The notes below the pieces were generated by a model. The model made no database searches. It saw only the letters and a program-made list of their open reading frames with translations, and was not told the origin of the DNA. Made by a program: the position numbers and the translations under genes. A DNA stretch of 35,817 nucleotides from Acanthamoeba castellanii str. Neff (Eukaryota; Discosea; Longamoebia; Acanthamoebidae): positions 171,423-207,239 of the forward strand of contig NW_004457498.1 of assembly GCF_000313135.1 (NCBI RefSeq). The letters run 5' to 3'. This document shows, one piece after another, positions 10,145 to 21,348 of this stretch. Each line of letters opens with the position of its first letter. Position 1 is the first letter of the stretch.

Positions 10145-12460
10145 ATGGAGATGGAGGCGAACTGCCCCGCGCCAAAGGCATGCGCAACGTGCCGTCTTGC
10201 CCACGCCTCTTGCGACCGGTCCGTGTTGCCACCCCCCCCCAAGGCGCCCTCTTACCATTATTATTCTTTTTTTGTTCTTTTTTATTGGCGCATTATCACA
10301 TTATTTTTATCCTTGGTGTAAATGGGTCACTGCGTAAATAGGAACCAGCCGTGCGCACGGTGCGTGAGGGTGGGCAAGGCCGAGAGCTGCCAGCCGCCGC
10401 CCACGCGCAAGCGCGGCCGCCCACCACGCAAGGCCCCTGCACCCGACGAACAACCACAACAGCCAGCACGGCACGCGGAGAGACCCTCTGCCCACCAACA
10501 ACCAAAGCTGCGCAAGCGCGCCTGCGTTCGGCCCACGACGACCAACGCTGTCCATATGTCTGACGACACCACCACCTGCCAACAGCCATCACACGAACCT
10601 GGCACCACTCTTCCATCACAACCGCAGCTCTGCGCTTCAACAACCACGAACTCAGCATCGCCATCCACCACCACCGCCGCCAGCTCCACTTCGCCGTCTT
10701 CGTCGTCGCCGTCGCGGTCATCGTCACCACCAGTAGACGAGGGTTGCGCGTCGTCGTGGTCGTCTCCTTCATCATTTTCACAGCCCGAGGCGGGATCTCT
10801 CCACGGCCACCAGCGATTCGCGCCGGCGGCGGGCCAGCAGGGCCAGGAGCAGGACTGGCAGGGACTGCGGTCGCTGCTGATGCTGGTGGTGGACCAGGTG
10901 CGCGAGATGCGGCGCGAGAACGAGCGACTCCACGACACCATCGCCCAGCTGCGCGCCATGCAGAAGAAGACCGAGCGCAGGCTGGCGCGCGTGGAGCAGG
11001 ACCAACAGCAGACGCGCACTGAGACCGAGCGCAGGCTGGCGCGCGTGGAGCAAGATCATCAGACCATCAAGAGCCGCCAGCTCGCGCAGACAGGCATCGA
11101 GATCAACCAGAAGAGTGACATAACCCACCGACTTGACCACGTCCACACCTACACAAGCCCTGCGTGCCCGCCGTCGCCCTCGTCCTCGCTGGTGGTGGCG
11201 GCTGCGCGACCACCAATCCCACCGCAATTGGACTCCCACTCGTCTTCGTGCGTTGGCGTGCCGCTCGCCGCGGCCGCGGCGCCCACAACGTCGCGAGCCG
11301 AAGTGGAGCGGTTCATCGCGCAGACGCTTCCGTTTCTGCGGGCGTTCGACCAGTCTTCGCTCATCATCTGCGACTTGCGGTACGCCCGCCCACCTTCCAC
11401 GAATTCCATCTGCTGGTTGCAATGTTATGTGTACTCACCTCCCGTGGGGCGTGGCGTGGCGTGACGTGGGCGACAATGATCTTGGAAAGACGTCCTTTCG
11501 TCGTCATGCATATGAATGAGGTCGAGGCGCTCGATGACCTGGTGCCCATCATCGTCTACGCGTCACCGTCACTGTGCAAGCTCCTCAGCTACGACCAGGT
11601 ACGCGCCCATCGCACCCTTACCTGCCCCACACACACCACCACCCCACCCGACGCATACCGAGGAAGTGACGGCTGACTGTGGCATCGGCCAACCATCAGT
11701 TTGAGATGCACGGCTCGCCGATATCTTCGTTCGGCATGGTGGACCAGGAGTTTTTGCCAATGCTCGTGCAAATAGTGCTGATGCCGTCGCCCACGCCCGT
11801 CGGCCAGCCACTCTGGACGACCACCATGTTAGACACGAAACATGGGCGCAGCATGCGGGTCTCCACCCAGCAGCAATACCTCTTCAACCAACGACGGATG
11901 GTACTGCGCTCCAGTCACGAGCCCATTCTTATTTTTGTCACACACGACACTCAACACGACACACACAGGCGCAATGGGTCATCATGCAGGTGGACAGCGT
12001 TCTCGAAATGGATCTAGACTCAACGCCGCTCATTACGCCGCGCCCTAGCGACGTCGTAAACGAACTCACTGCCCGAGCGATTGCCCGAGTGCAATTGCTC
12101 GCGCGGCTGCCACAGGCCCTGTTGCTTGGGCGCCGCGGCCGCGGCCGCGAGTTGACAACCACCACCAGACGGCCCGGTGCTACACACCACCACCGAGATT
12201 CGCACCGCCAGGCGTTCGTTGAGCAGGCCGGCGTGGTCGGAGAGCGCACGACGCAGAAGGAGGAAGCTCCGACGGCCGTCGCGCGGACGGGCCAACAAGA
12301 CCCTGGACTCCGCGCAGATGCCGAACTGGAGGAGCTCATCCGAGTACTCGGCCGGTCGCTGAGCCAGAGGAGCGGCGGCTTGCGTTCGCCGCAGATGCTG
12401 GGCTTCACCCCGCGCACGCCGCCCACACCCTCCAGTCTCGCCGAGAGGTGGATGCGCTGA
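10145..12460 (+). CDS. Zn2Cys6-coiled coil-PAS transcription factor, copy E
   Basis: Exons 10145-10218, 10342-11379, 11490-11598, 11700-11900 and 11969-12460 give 637 aa. The zinc cluster is C13, C16, C23, C29, C32, C41, followed by RKRGRPPRK. A Ser/Thr/Pro-rich linker leads into a coiled coil in which [11 protein letters not shown] occurs twice in tandem. The PAS-like segment is RRPFVVMHMNEVEALDDL, then PIIVYASPSLCKLLSY. The PAS exon is 109 nt (one codon shorter than in A, B, C, F, H and J), and the acceptor before it ends GGAAAG rather than ATCAG. The protein ends SLAERWMR. Closest relative in the window is copy I, which shares the 109-nt exon and the linker motif RKRACVRPTTTNAVHMSDD. Confidence 0.86.
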
Positions 12461-12531
12461 GCCAAGCAAGAGGGCACAGTTTTTCCGATTCGTTGCGATT
12501 GGCGCGTTTTCCGGGTCCGGTTTTTTTCGTT

Positions 12532-12570
12532 CGCGTGATTTCTCGATTGTACTTGAAGAGAAATCACGCG
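12532..12570. repeat. 13-bp perfect hairpin upstream of F
   Basis: CGCGTGATTTCTC (12532-12544) is followed after 13 nt by its exact complement GAGAAATCACGCG (12558-12570). The end lies 59 bp before the F start codon, within the 169-bp E-F spacer. It could be a 5' UTR stem-loop, a dimeric protein binding site, or a 3' signal of E. Confidence 0.75.
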
Positions 12571-12629
12571 GCTCACGTGGGGTTGGCGGTGGCCCTTGCT
12601 AGCGCCGGTGCAGGTTTGTGTGAGTGAAG

Positions 12630-15231
12630 ATGGAGAGAGGGCCACCGACTACGTTTATGCGAAATGATCATTTCCGCGGGTACCCGGTTCAAATCAGCTC
12701 GCCCAACTTTCCGCTGAATGCACTGCTGCGCCCCAAGGCGTGCCTGGCCTGCCGCCTCGCCCATGCCTCCTGCGACAGGTACCCTTTTCAGTCACATTAT
12801 TTATTTTATTTATATTCGCTGCCTTCATTGTTTATGTCGAATATAAAATAATAAATCAATTCATAATTAATTAAGGGCGCAGCCGTGCGGGCGCTGCGTG
12901 AGGACGGGCCGGGCGGACACCTGCCAGCCGCCACCGCAGCGCAAGCGGGGCCGACCACGCAAGGACCCATCAGCCGAGGCCGCCACCACCGCCACTGACA
13001 ACGCCAACGTCGTCAATGGCAGCGGCAGCGGCATCGGCAGCATCAACGTCAGCCCGCCTGCCTTCGGGTCGCCCCAGTTCGGCGGGTCTCGCCCTGTGTC
13101 GCACCACACCAACCCGGCGCAGCCACCGCGACCATTCCAGGCCGAGCAGGGCGCAGGGTGGGCCGACGCGGGCGGCACTTTGGCCCACGCTCCGGCCAAG
13201 CGGCGCAGGGTCGAGCTCGAGCGGGACCTGCGCGACGGCGTCGAGCGCCACCACCACCACCACCCCGACCACCACCACCACGACCACCACCAGGTGGACT
13301 CCAACGCCGACGTCGACGAGGCGGCGGCGGAGGCCGACTTCAACTCTGACGAGGCCGACTCGGACGACTACGACCAGGTCTACTTCGAGTCCGTCAACGC
13401 CCACCTCCACCCGCCGCCCACGACCACCTCGCATTCCTCGCATTCCTCGTCGACAACGTCTACGGCGCAGCCGCGACGCGGCCGAGGGACCAGCGAGGAG
13501 CAGGCCTCGGGCGCGGGCGAGGCGCAAGGCGGGCTGAGCATGGTCAAGTCGCTGCTGTTGCTGCTGGTCGACGAGGTGCGGGAGATGAAGCGCGAGTTCG
13601 GGCAGGTGCGGGGCGAGGTGGCGGCCCTTCGCGCGTGGCAGGGCGGGGTCGACGACCGCCTCAACGCGCTGGCCGCCGTCAACGAGGCCACCCGCGCCAA
13701 GATGGAGGACGAGCGGGCCAAGGGCCGACACATGCATCACGTACTCAAGCGACTCCTCGACACCTCGACGACCACGTCGTCGTCATCACTGCCGTCGACA
13801 TTGTCGCCGGTGTCGTCTATGTCGATGTTGACAGTGTTGGGCGACCAGCAGTCGGCGGCGGCGGCGGCGGCGGGGGTGCGGTCGCCGCCGTTCATGTACT
13901 CGAGCCCGGAGGCGCCGTCGGCCTATCTTGCGCAGCGGATCACGCCCATGCTGCCCTTCCTCAAGGACTACGACTTTGGCACCGTACCCTTCGTACTCGA
14001 CGACATCAGGTCTGTTCCTCTCTGTGTCGCGTGTGTCGCGTGTGTCGTGTGTGTCGTGCGCTAATCAAGTGGTGATGGGTGGTGGGTGGTGAGCAGTAAG
14101 CCGTTCTTTGCGGCGCGGATGAAGGAGATGCAGACGTTCGAGGAGCTGGAGTCCCCGGTGATCCTCTTCTCCTCGCCCTCCATGTGCGCGCTCCTCAACT
14201 ACCGCGTGGTACCACCACTCCCCACCTCCCTTGTCTTTTCGTGCACTGCACAGACTCATTTATCATGCGCGTGTGCGGTGGTGCGTGTGCGTGTGCGATG
14301 GTGTGTGTGCGTGTGCGTGCGTGTGCGTGTGCGATGGTGCGTGTGCGTATCTAAGGATGAATTGCAAGGCCAGACGCTCAGGATGATCGCGCGGCCGGCC
14401 ATCGCTTGCTACGCGGCGTTCACCATTCGGATGTTGGCGCGGAGCGAGCCCGTGGGCGAGGTGTTCACCCTCAACGCCGTCTGGGCGGCCAAGAACCGCA
14501 GCCTCCGCCTCCTCACCCGACACCAGTTCCTCTACGGACCTCGTCGCATGGTTCGACCGCACAACACACACACACGCACGACACACACTCGCACACGCAC
14601 ACGCACACGATGAACTTACGGAAGGTTGATGGTGCAGACGAACTGGCTCTTCGTGGTGGTGGACGCGGTGCTGGAGGAGAATGTGCCGGTGCCGCCGTCG
14701 CCCAGGGGGATGATCCTGCAGAATGTGCAGGTGCGGATCGAGGCCTGGCGCAAGGCCGTCGAGACGGCCCACCCGCGCGAGAAGGCGGCCCTGCTCGCCG
14801 TGCTCGAGGCCGTCGACGTCTCCGCGCCGCCCTCCCGGAAGATGCTCACCTACTTCGCCAACTATGCACCACCCCCGCCTGGCCACACCTCGCCGCCATC
14901 GTCATCGTCGTCGTCTTCATCATCATCATCAGCGTCATCATTGTCGTCGTCCCCAGTCGACGGCCACTCGCCGGCGGCGCCGGTCGATGACCGCCACGGC
15001 CACGGCCACGGCCAGCACCAGGCCACTGCCGCCGGGCCGACAGCGTCGGAGCAACGGCGGGAGGCGGAGCTGGCCGAGATGGTCCACGCCCTCTACGACG
15101 ACCAGCAACAGTCACAGCCATCGCAGCCACACCCGCACGAGAACGGACAGCAGCAGCAGCCCGACATGCCCGCAACCCCGGGCGATCCCTGGCTCGAGTT
15201 CCGAGGCCTCGCGTCGCCCACCTGGCTCTAG
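12630..15231 (+). CDS. Divergent Zn2Cys6-PAS transcription factor, copy F
   Basis: Exons 12630-12778, 12876-14009, 14097-14208, 14356-14550 and 14638-15231 give 727 aa. The zinc cluster is C38, C41, C48, C54, C57, C66, followed by QRKRGRPRK. The linker contains His-rich runs, a predicted nuclear-type basic motif KRRRVE, and an acidic stretch (NSDEADSDDYDQ). The coiled coil begins SLLLLLVDEVREMKREF. The PAS-like part reads SKPFFAARMKEMQTFEEL, then SPVILFSSPSMCALLNY. Intron positions and phases match the family exactly, but sequence identity is low. The C-terminus ends SPTWL instead of SLAERWMR, and exon 4 is 195 nt. It may be the oldest or least recently converted member. It converges with the copine gene across 140 bp. 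Confidence 0.85.
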
Positions 15232-15371
15232 CCCTTGCCCGACAACAGGGCTCCACGTTCTCCAGTTCGCGCCTCTGTACATAGCAAAGAAAGCGATCGT
15301 CTTCTTCGTTTATCTTCGCTCTCTTTCCTTCTTTCGTTCAATGGGAAAACGTGTGTGGTGTGTTTTTTCGT

Positions 15372-15964
15372 TCAGGCGTCGGTCTTGTGCATGGCGTTGT
15401 AGATGGCGATGCGCGGACCCGCGGGCAGGCCCAGCTCCTTGAGGTCGTCCTTCTCGAACTCCTTCAGCGCCTGCACAGACACAAAACCAACGAAGATGAC
15501 GATGATGATGAGAAGAAGAAGAACGAAAACGAGGTGATGGTGAAAAAGGGGACCTCGTAGGTGAGCTTCTCCTTGAGGAATGTCTCGCGGAAGTTGAGGT
15601 AGCCCAGCCGCGTCAGCAGTTCCTCGAGCTGGTCGTCCAGTCGCGCCTCTCCAACGCCGCCGCCAGAGTTCAATCCATCCGCAGGCGGTGCCGACGCCGA
15701 CGTCAGCGGCTGCTGCTGCTGGGGCTGGGCTGCGTCGATTGGAAGTGGTCGGGGTAGGCCGGCCCTCCCATCGGCGGCTGCTGCTGCTGCTGGCCCATGG
15801 GCTGGTAGTACTGCTGCTGCTGCTGCGGCATGGGCGGCTGCGGCTGCTGCGCGTACTGACCTTGCGACGACGGCAGGCGTGCTCGAGTCGCGGGCCACGA
15901 GTGGCTGCTGCTGCTGGGGCGGGTACTGCTGCTGCTGGGCGGATATTGCTGGGACTGGGGCGGG

Positions 15965-16009
<45 letters not shown>

Positions 16010-19000
16010 GGGTAGTAGGGTTGCTGCTGTCCGCCCATCTGCCACTGCTGCGGGTACTGCTGGCCCTGTGACGGTGGGTACTGTTGCTGCTGTTGCTGCT
16101 GCTGTGGCATGGGCGGGCCGCCCCACGACTGCTGGTGCGGCGGCGGGTACTGCCCGCTCATCGGCATCTGGCCGCCGCCGCCACCACCCCACTGCTGCTG
16201 CTGCTGCGGTGGAGGCTAACCAGGTCGGTCTTCGGTCAGCCAACTACTCCACCACGCAGAGGCGATGATACGCGGGAAACGTACCATCGCGTTGTAGCCG
16301 GCGTAGCCAGAGTCCATCGCGGGCTGACCGAATCCAGGATAGCCCTACGCGCGTGCGTCGTGCGTGTCGAGCGTGAGTTGTGTGTGTGTGTGTGTGTGTG
16401 TGTGCCATCGACGGCGGAGGTGCGTACCTGGCTCTGTGGCGGGCCGCCGGTGGGGAACTGCACGCCGGCACTGGGCGGCGGCTGAAGGCCCATCACCGAG
16501 CCCCTGGACGACGGGTACTGGAAGGCCGACCGCGGGTTGGGGCTGATGCCGTTGATGGCCATGAACGACGTCAGCTGCCACGGGATCTCCTGTAACGGCC
16601 GCAACACGCAGCGGTCAGTGGAGTGCGTCGTGCCGTGCGTGTCGTGCTGCGTGTCGTGCGTGTCGTGTCGCGGTGCGTGTCGTGTCCAACCTTTAGTGTT
16701 TCCTCGGCGAGCTGGTGGGGGTTGTTCCGGAACTCGCGGAAGGGGACGAACTGGACGATGTCGCGCTCCATCTCCTGGCCGTTGTAGACCAGCGGATTGT
16801 CGTCGGCATCGAGCACGTCCTAAAAGAAAAGAAAAAGAAAAGAGCAAAGAGAAAAGAGCCATCAGTGGTGGGTGAGCGCGAAGCGAGCTGCTGGGGCCGA
16901 TGGAGTGTACCATGTCCTTGAAATCGGCATCGCCCACACCCACGATCACTGCACCGTCATCGGGAGACACGTCAGACCAGGGCGACACACACGACACACA
17001 CGACACAGTACACGACACACGTACCAATTGAGAGCGGCAACGTTGAGGCTCGGACGATCTCGCGCGTGGTCTCCCGCATGTCCGAGATGATACTGCGCGG
17101 TGTGGACACACACACGCACCACCGGTCAGGTGATGGAGCGGCAAAGAGAGGCCCTCGTAGAGGTTGTTGGTGGTCGTCGTGGTGGTTGAGTGAAGGGTAC
17201 CCATCGGTCAAAATGAGCAGGATGAAGTGGTTCTGGCGCTGTTGGGCCACGGCCTCCTTCGCCATGTCCGCCGCCCCGGAGATGATCTGGCCAGTACACG
17301 ATAAGCACCGCACATGTGCGGTGGCCACACGACACACGACACGACACACTGAATGCGTGTACCTCAGCAAAATTGGTAGGACCGGACAGAATCCAGTGCT
17401 CGAACGCCTTTTCGTAGGCCTGGAGCACGCCGTCGATGCCCTGCACCTCGGGCTGGCCAAAATGGTAATAACAATAAAAATGTGAGGAGGGGTTGAGGTA
17501 AGTAACGAGGCCACATTCCTGCCCTTAGCGGAATGTAAAGTTGTTCTGCGACGTACGTCGCTTTCGTTGCCGTTGAGCGCGAAGCAGTGGTGGGCCGTTC
17601 CCGCCTTGCCCTCGGCCTTCTTCTTCCCTCCGAATCCGTAGACCTGTTATCCCAACCAACCAACCAACCAACCAACCAACCAACCAACCAACCAACCAAC
17701 CAACCAACCAACCAACAGCAGCAGTGAGACCAACACACGGATGTTTGCCATTTTGGTTTAACGGTAAACCAAAAACAACAGTGCTGCGTTGGTGTGTGGG
17801 TGCTGCGCGTGCTGTACCGGGTATCGCTTGTCGCTGTCGTAGTCGGATAGGATCTGTCCCACCGATGTGATGGCCGCCACGTACTCGTTTTGCTTCCTCT
17901 GTGGGTGGTGATAATGGACGAACGAACGAATGAATGGTTGGTTGGGGTTGGTTGGTTGGCAAAGTGGGAGAAGGCCGACGTACGCCACTGGGGTCGAGAT
18001 AGTGGAGCGACGCGGGATCCTTTGGACTGCCATTCGACGCCGTGAAATCTGGGATCGAGCGAGGCGCGTGAGAAGAGAGGAGAGAGTTGGCGAAGTAGTG
18101 CAACGTTTTCTCGTGGCGCGATGTGTGGATGGCGCCTTACCGATTGCGATGATGAGACTGATCTGGCAGCCACCAGCGATGTATTCGAGGAATCTGAACA
18201 CACACATGACACACGACACGACACGACACGACACGACACACGGTCGATCGGTCGGTCGGCGAATGCAATAAGTACGAATGAAGGAGGGAGGTGCGGAGGG
18301 GTACGTGTGGGTGTTGTAGCCGTAGTAGGGGTTGGCGATCCTCTGCTCGCGCTGGTCCTTCTGGCGGGTCTCCACCCTCAGCAGACCTGTGGAGGCCCAG
18401 AGAGACGACGTAAGTTATAAAAGCACAGCAGACGTCGCGAGAAGGGGGGAGGGGCACCTGAGTCCCTGTACTTCTTCTTTTTGGCCTTCTTCTTGTTGTT
18501 GATGATGGGGAAGTCGCCCTTGTTGGAGTAGAGCTCTTCGGTGTCGGTTTCGACCTGCCCGATGAACGAATGCGCTCCACTGTGTACCACGCATACCACA
18601 CGCTTGGTCAGATCAAATCGATGGAGCGCGCACAGGCACGGGGGAAGAGGAAGAAGTAGAGGAAGCGCACTTTCGGTTCCAGTCCCAGATCTGAATGAGG
18701 AGAGGCCGCTTGGGGTCTCCGTTGTTGAGGTCCTCGCCAGAGATCTCGAACGGCGTCCAGTTCGGGTTGAGCGTGAGTTTGATTGTCTGATTGGCGCCGG
18801 CGGCTACTATTAGTCGCCTGACACGCGCCAGCGCACACGCGCACGAAACGTGCACAAAGAGCGAGAGCAGCAGGGTGAGAAGCACCTCTGATTTGTAGAC
18901 GGGCACCCAGTTGTCCGCCTCACCGGACCTCCCAGACTCGCGCGATCGTAGAATCACAAAGAAAGGATCTGCACTCACGAGCGACCATGTCAGTCGTGAG

Positions 19001-20270
19001 CTAAAGGCGATCCGCTTTACAGCCCCAGCGAGCCATTGGTTGTGTGTGCGCGTGCGCGTGTGGTGTGTGCGTACCAGACTTGCCGAAGAGATCCTTCCTG
19101 TCAAGATTGTGCGCAGAGAACTTGAACCGGTGAAACTCCTTTCTCGTCTTGACGTATTTGTCCCTGACGTTCAGCGTCTGCGTGCCGCGTCGAACATGTC
19201 AGCTTCAGAAGTGAAATAATTGTGCGACACCCAACGTCTGATCTTTGTGGTGTGGGGCGTAGTACCGCGATCTGGTCCTGTGGGATGGTGTCGTTGATCT
19301 CTTCGCCCATGACCAAGATCTTTCCGTTCCTTCGGTTCGGCTTTTGCTCGTTCCTGAAAGAGGAGGGGAAAGACGAGCCAGACGTGAGCAGAGGCTCGTG
19401 GGTGGGTGGTACGATTGGCAATGATGATCGGAAGCGTAGCCCCGTACACAAGGGTCAACACGAGCGTCTGGCCGCTCGACGTCATCAGTTCGCTGAGCCG
19501 GCACTCCTGTGATTGCAGAGACCAAGGATGAGCAATGGTGCGTGCGCGTGCGCGAGCGCGTGTGGAGAGCTGTACCGCGTGGCCGATAAAGTCCTGCTTG
19601 TCGAGGCCGGCATTCTTGTCGTCGATGTCGTAGACTTTGAACATCAGTGGCTGCACCTTCTCGAATTGGTACGGGAGCTTGAAAGAGGTGACCCACTTGG
19701 GGTTCAAGTTGTCCTACGCGTCCGTGTGATTAGAAGAAGAAGAAAAAGCACACCGCATGCAACACACGCACACGCACACACGCACACGCAACACAGCACT
19801 TGGGCTTACCCAGATGATCTCGGTCCTGCCTACTTCCTTCCATTTGTCGTTCTCCTTGGCGTAGACGGCGCACAGCGGATCTGACCGCGCACAGATGGAG
19901 TCAACCAAGCGCTCGCGCTGATGTGCGCGCATAACGTGGTGAAGGAGGGAACAACATACCCGACTTGGAGAAGGTGTCCAAGTTCACCAGGTCTCTGTAC
20001 ACCCGACAGCGGGGCGAAGGTGGAAGAGATGAGCCTCCGCCAGAGACAAAGAAGAAAGGAAAGAAGGAAAGAAGAAGCTGTGGGTGAGTGGGGGAAGAGA
20101 GCGTACTTGCAGGCAACGTGTATCTCCACCTTGGTGGCGCTCTTCTGGAGCGCGTGCGCTTGCGTCATGTCGGCCGTCACTACCCCGGTGGCCGGCTGCG
20201 AGGGCGCGTACATGCCGGCCTCGAGTCCTCCCCACTGCGCCTGCCACTGAGGCTGCCACGTAACGTCCAT
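15372..20270 (-). CDS. Copine with C-terminal Gln-rich linker and SAM-like domain
   Basis: Twenty-five exons from the ATG at 20270 to the TGA at 15372 give about 869 aa. Exon ends in transcript order are 20270-20107, 19994-19960, 19880-19810, 19713-19576, 19506-19448, 19353-19266, 19177-19075, 18968-18886, 18786-18671, 18579-18458, 18386-18305, 18193-18141, 18048-17984, 17898-17818, 17643-17557, 17452-17363, 17286-17201, 17092-17025, 16948-16911, 16819-16691, 16589-16428, 16344-16285, 16215-15861, 15729-15554 and 15470-15372. The two C2 domains (~46-165, ~197-325) carry FSKSDP and FGKSDP loops with Ca-binding Asp. The vWA domain (~363-590) has the MIDAS motif DFTASN and LTDG. Copines bind membranes in a Ca2+-dependent way. 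Residues ~640-800 are Pro/Gln-rich, with one Q14 run. The last ~60 residues look like a SAM domain (DDLKELGLPAGPRIAIYNAM). The intron 15860-15730 is inferred to reconcile two frames. Confidence 0.88.
15967..16008 (-). repeat. (CAG)14 polyglutamine tract in copine
   Basis: Fourteen uninterrupted CTG units on the plus strand, read as CAG (Gln) in the copine frame. It is the longest pure run in a Gln/Pro-rich region in which two minus-strand frames stay open. Confidence 0.93.
16380..16404. repeat. (GT)n microsatellite in copine intron
   Basis: Dinucleotide run in the intron between copine exons 16589-16428 and 16344-16285. Confidence 0.9.
17651..17715. repeat. (AACC)16 tetranucleotide array in copine intron
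   Basis: About sixteen near-perfect AACC units in the 174-nt intron between exons 17898-17818 and 17643-17557. On the coding strand this is GGTT, close to the acceptor of the downstream exon. Confidence 0.93.
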
Positions 20271-21348
20271 GCCTGCCCCACACGCCTCCTCCGGTCAGCC
20301 GCGAGTGCATGAATGCAAAGGCCACCGAGCTGCAGTGCCGCAGAAGATAATAATGAAATAATCAAAATAATTGATAAATATAAAATCTACACAGAATCAA
20401 AGATTGATTCAGAGCAGCACCCTACCTTGTCTGGTGGTGAGTGTTTTGCGTTGTAGAACCGTTGGACTCAGAGTGCTTTTTCTCTGCTGGGCGTGCCACA
20501 AGCGCCAGCCGCACGAGATTTGCGTAAACGGCAGCACAGCCGAAAACTATGACCTGGCCCCCAAAACCGGAACTCCCCGTCCGAACATGCCAAGACCATG
20601 GCCCACCCGCTCCGTGAAGAGATGCCCAACAACTGAGAAATTTCCGAACACACTTCCTGGCACTCGACTACATTTTTCCACCTCCTAAATTTCTCGGTAC
20701 TGCCACCCTTGTTCCCCTCCGTTTTCGTGCTCTCCTCGATTACCAGATTTTTACCAGTTCGAAAGCTGGTAATTTCTGGGATCGATGGGCCGAAAGCGGG
20801 ATAAAGGGCGGTATTTTATTAGTCATTTTCTGAACCGGAAAAAAGGGGACAAGTCTGGCGCGAAAATGATGCCACGTCAGAGAAAAATAATTTCTGCGGA
20901 CATTTCCACGATCTGTGGTGGGCTCTGGTTGGCTTGATGGGGCCGACGAAGAAAAGGAGCAGAATGGAGGGAAAGTGGGGTATGGGAAGGCAGCAGAAGT
21001 CAGCCAATCAAAGACACAAAACAACCGACGACCACCAAGACCACCTCTCCCCAGAGGCCAACAACCACCGCAGCGAACTCGACGAACAGCCACTTTCGAT
21101 CGACTTCGCGAATCCATCCCCAACCACAGACTACTCACCGAGATCGAAAATTCCAATCACCACACACCAAGCCGAGCTTCTGCAACGATCCTTCGCGGCC
21201 ACCATCTTCGTCTGCTAGGGATTCTCTGCCTCTGCAACTTCCTCTTCTCATAACCTCACCTCTCGCAATTTTGGGTTCGCACCACCAACACCTCGTCCTC
21301 TACACTTAGTCGAAAACGGACGCCTAAATCGAAAACACATCATCAAGT
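20271..21348. promoter_or_regulatory. Long divergent intergenic region, copine and ankyrin gene
   Basis: 1,078 bp between the copine start and the ankyrin gene start. It is the longest gene-free stretch in the central block and less GC-rich than the exons. No convincing coding sequence or RNA gene is seen. A GGGGCAG just before the copine ATG could be a splice acceptor, so an untranslated or very short first exon of copine may lie here. Otherwise it holds both promoters. Confidence 0.5.

Noticed and set aside
13227..13470. His-rich metal-binding domain in copy F as a separate functional unit
   Set aside because: Irregular His runs occur in the linkers of other members and in the unrelated membrane protein. 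They look like codon-repeat expansion (CAC) rather than an ordered site.
15464..16243. Single long minus-strand Ala-rich frame over the copine Gln region
   Set aside because: Only its end (SAM-like part) fits the copine. Its upstream part is the shifted reading of CAG repeats, since the preceding exons join in the Gln frame.
17651..17715. Internal telomere-like repeat
   Set aside because: AACC tetranucleotides within an intron do not match a TTAGGG-type telomere unit. They are a simple microsatellite.
20371..21253. Several open frames in the copine-ankyrin spacer
   Set aside because: Low-complexity or basic translations without motifs, on both strands, with no splice structure that joins them into a protein.
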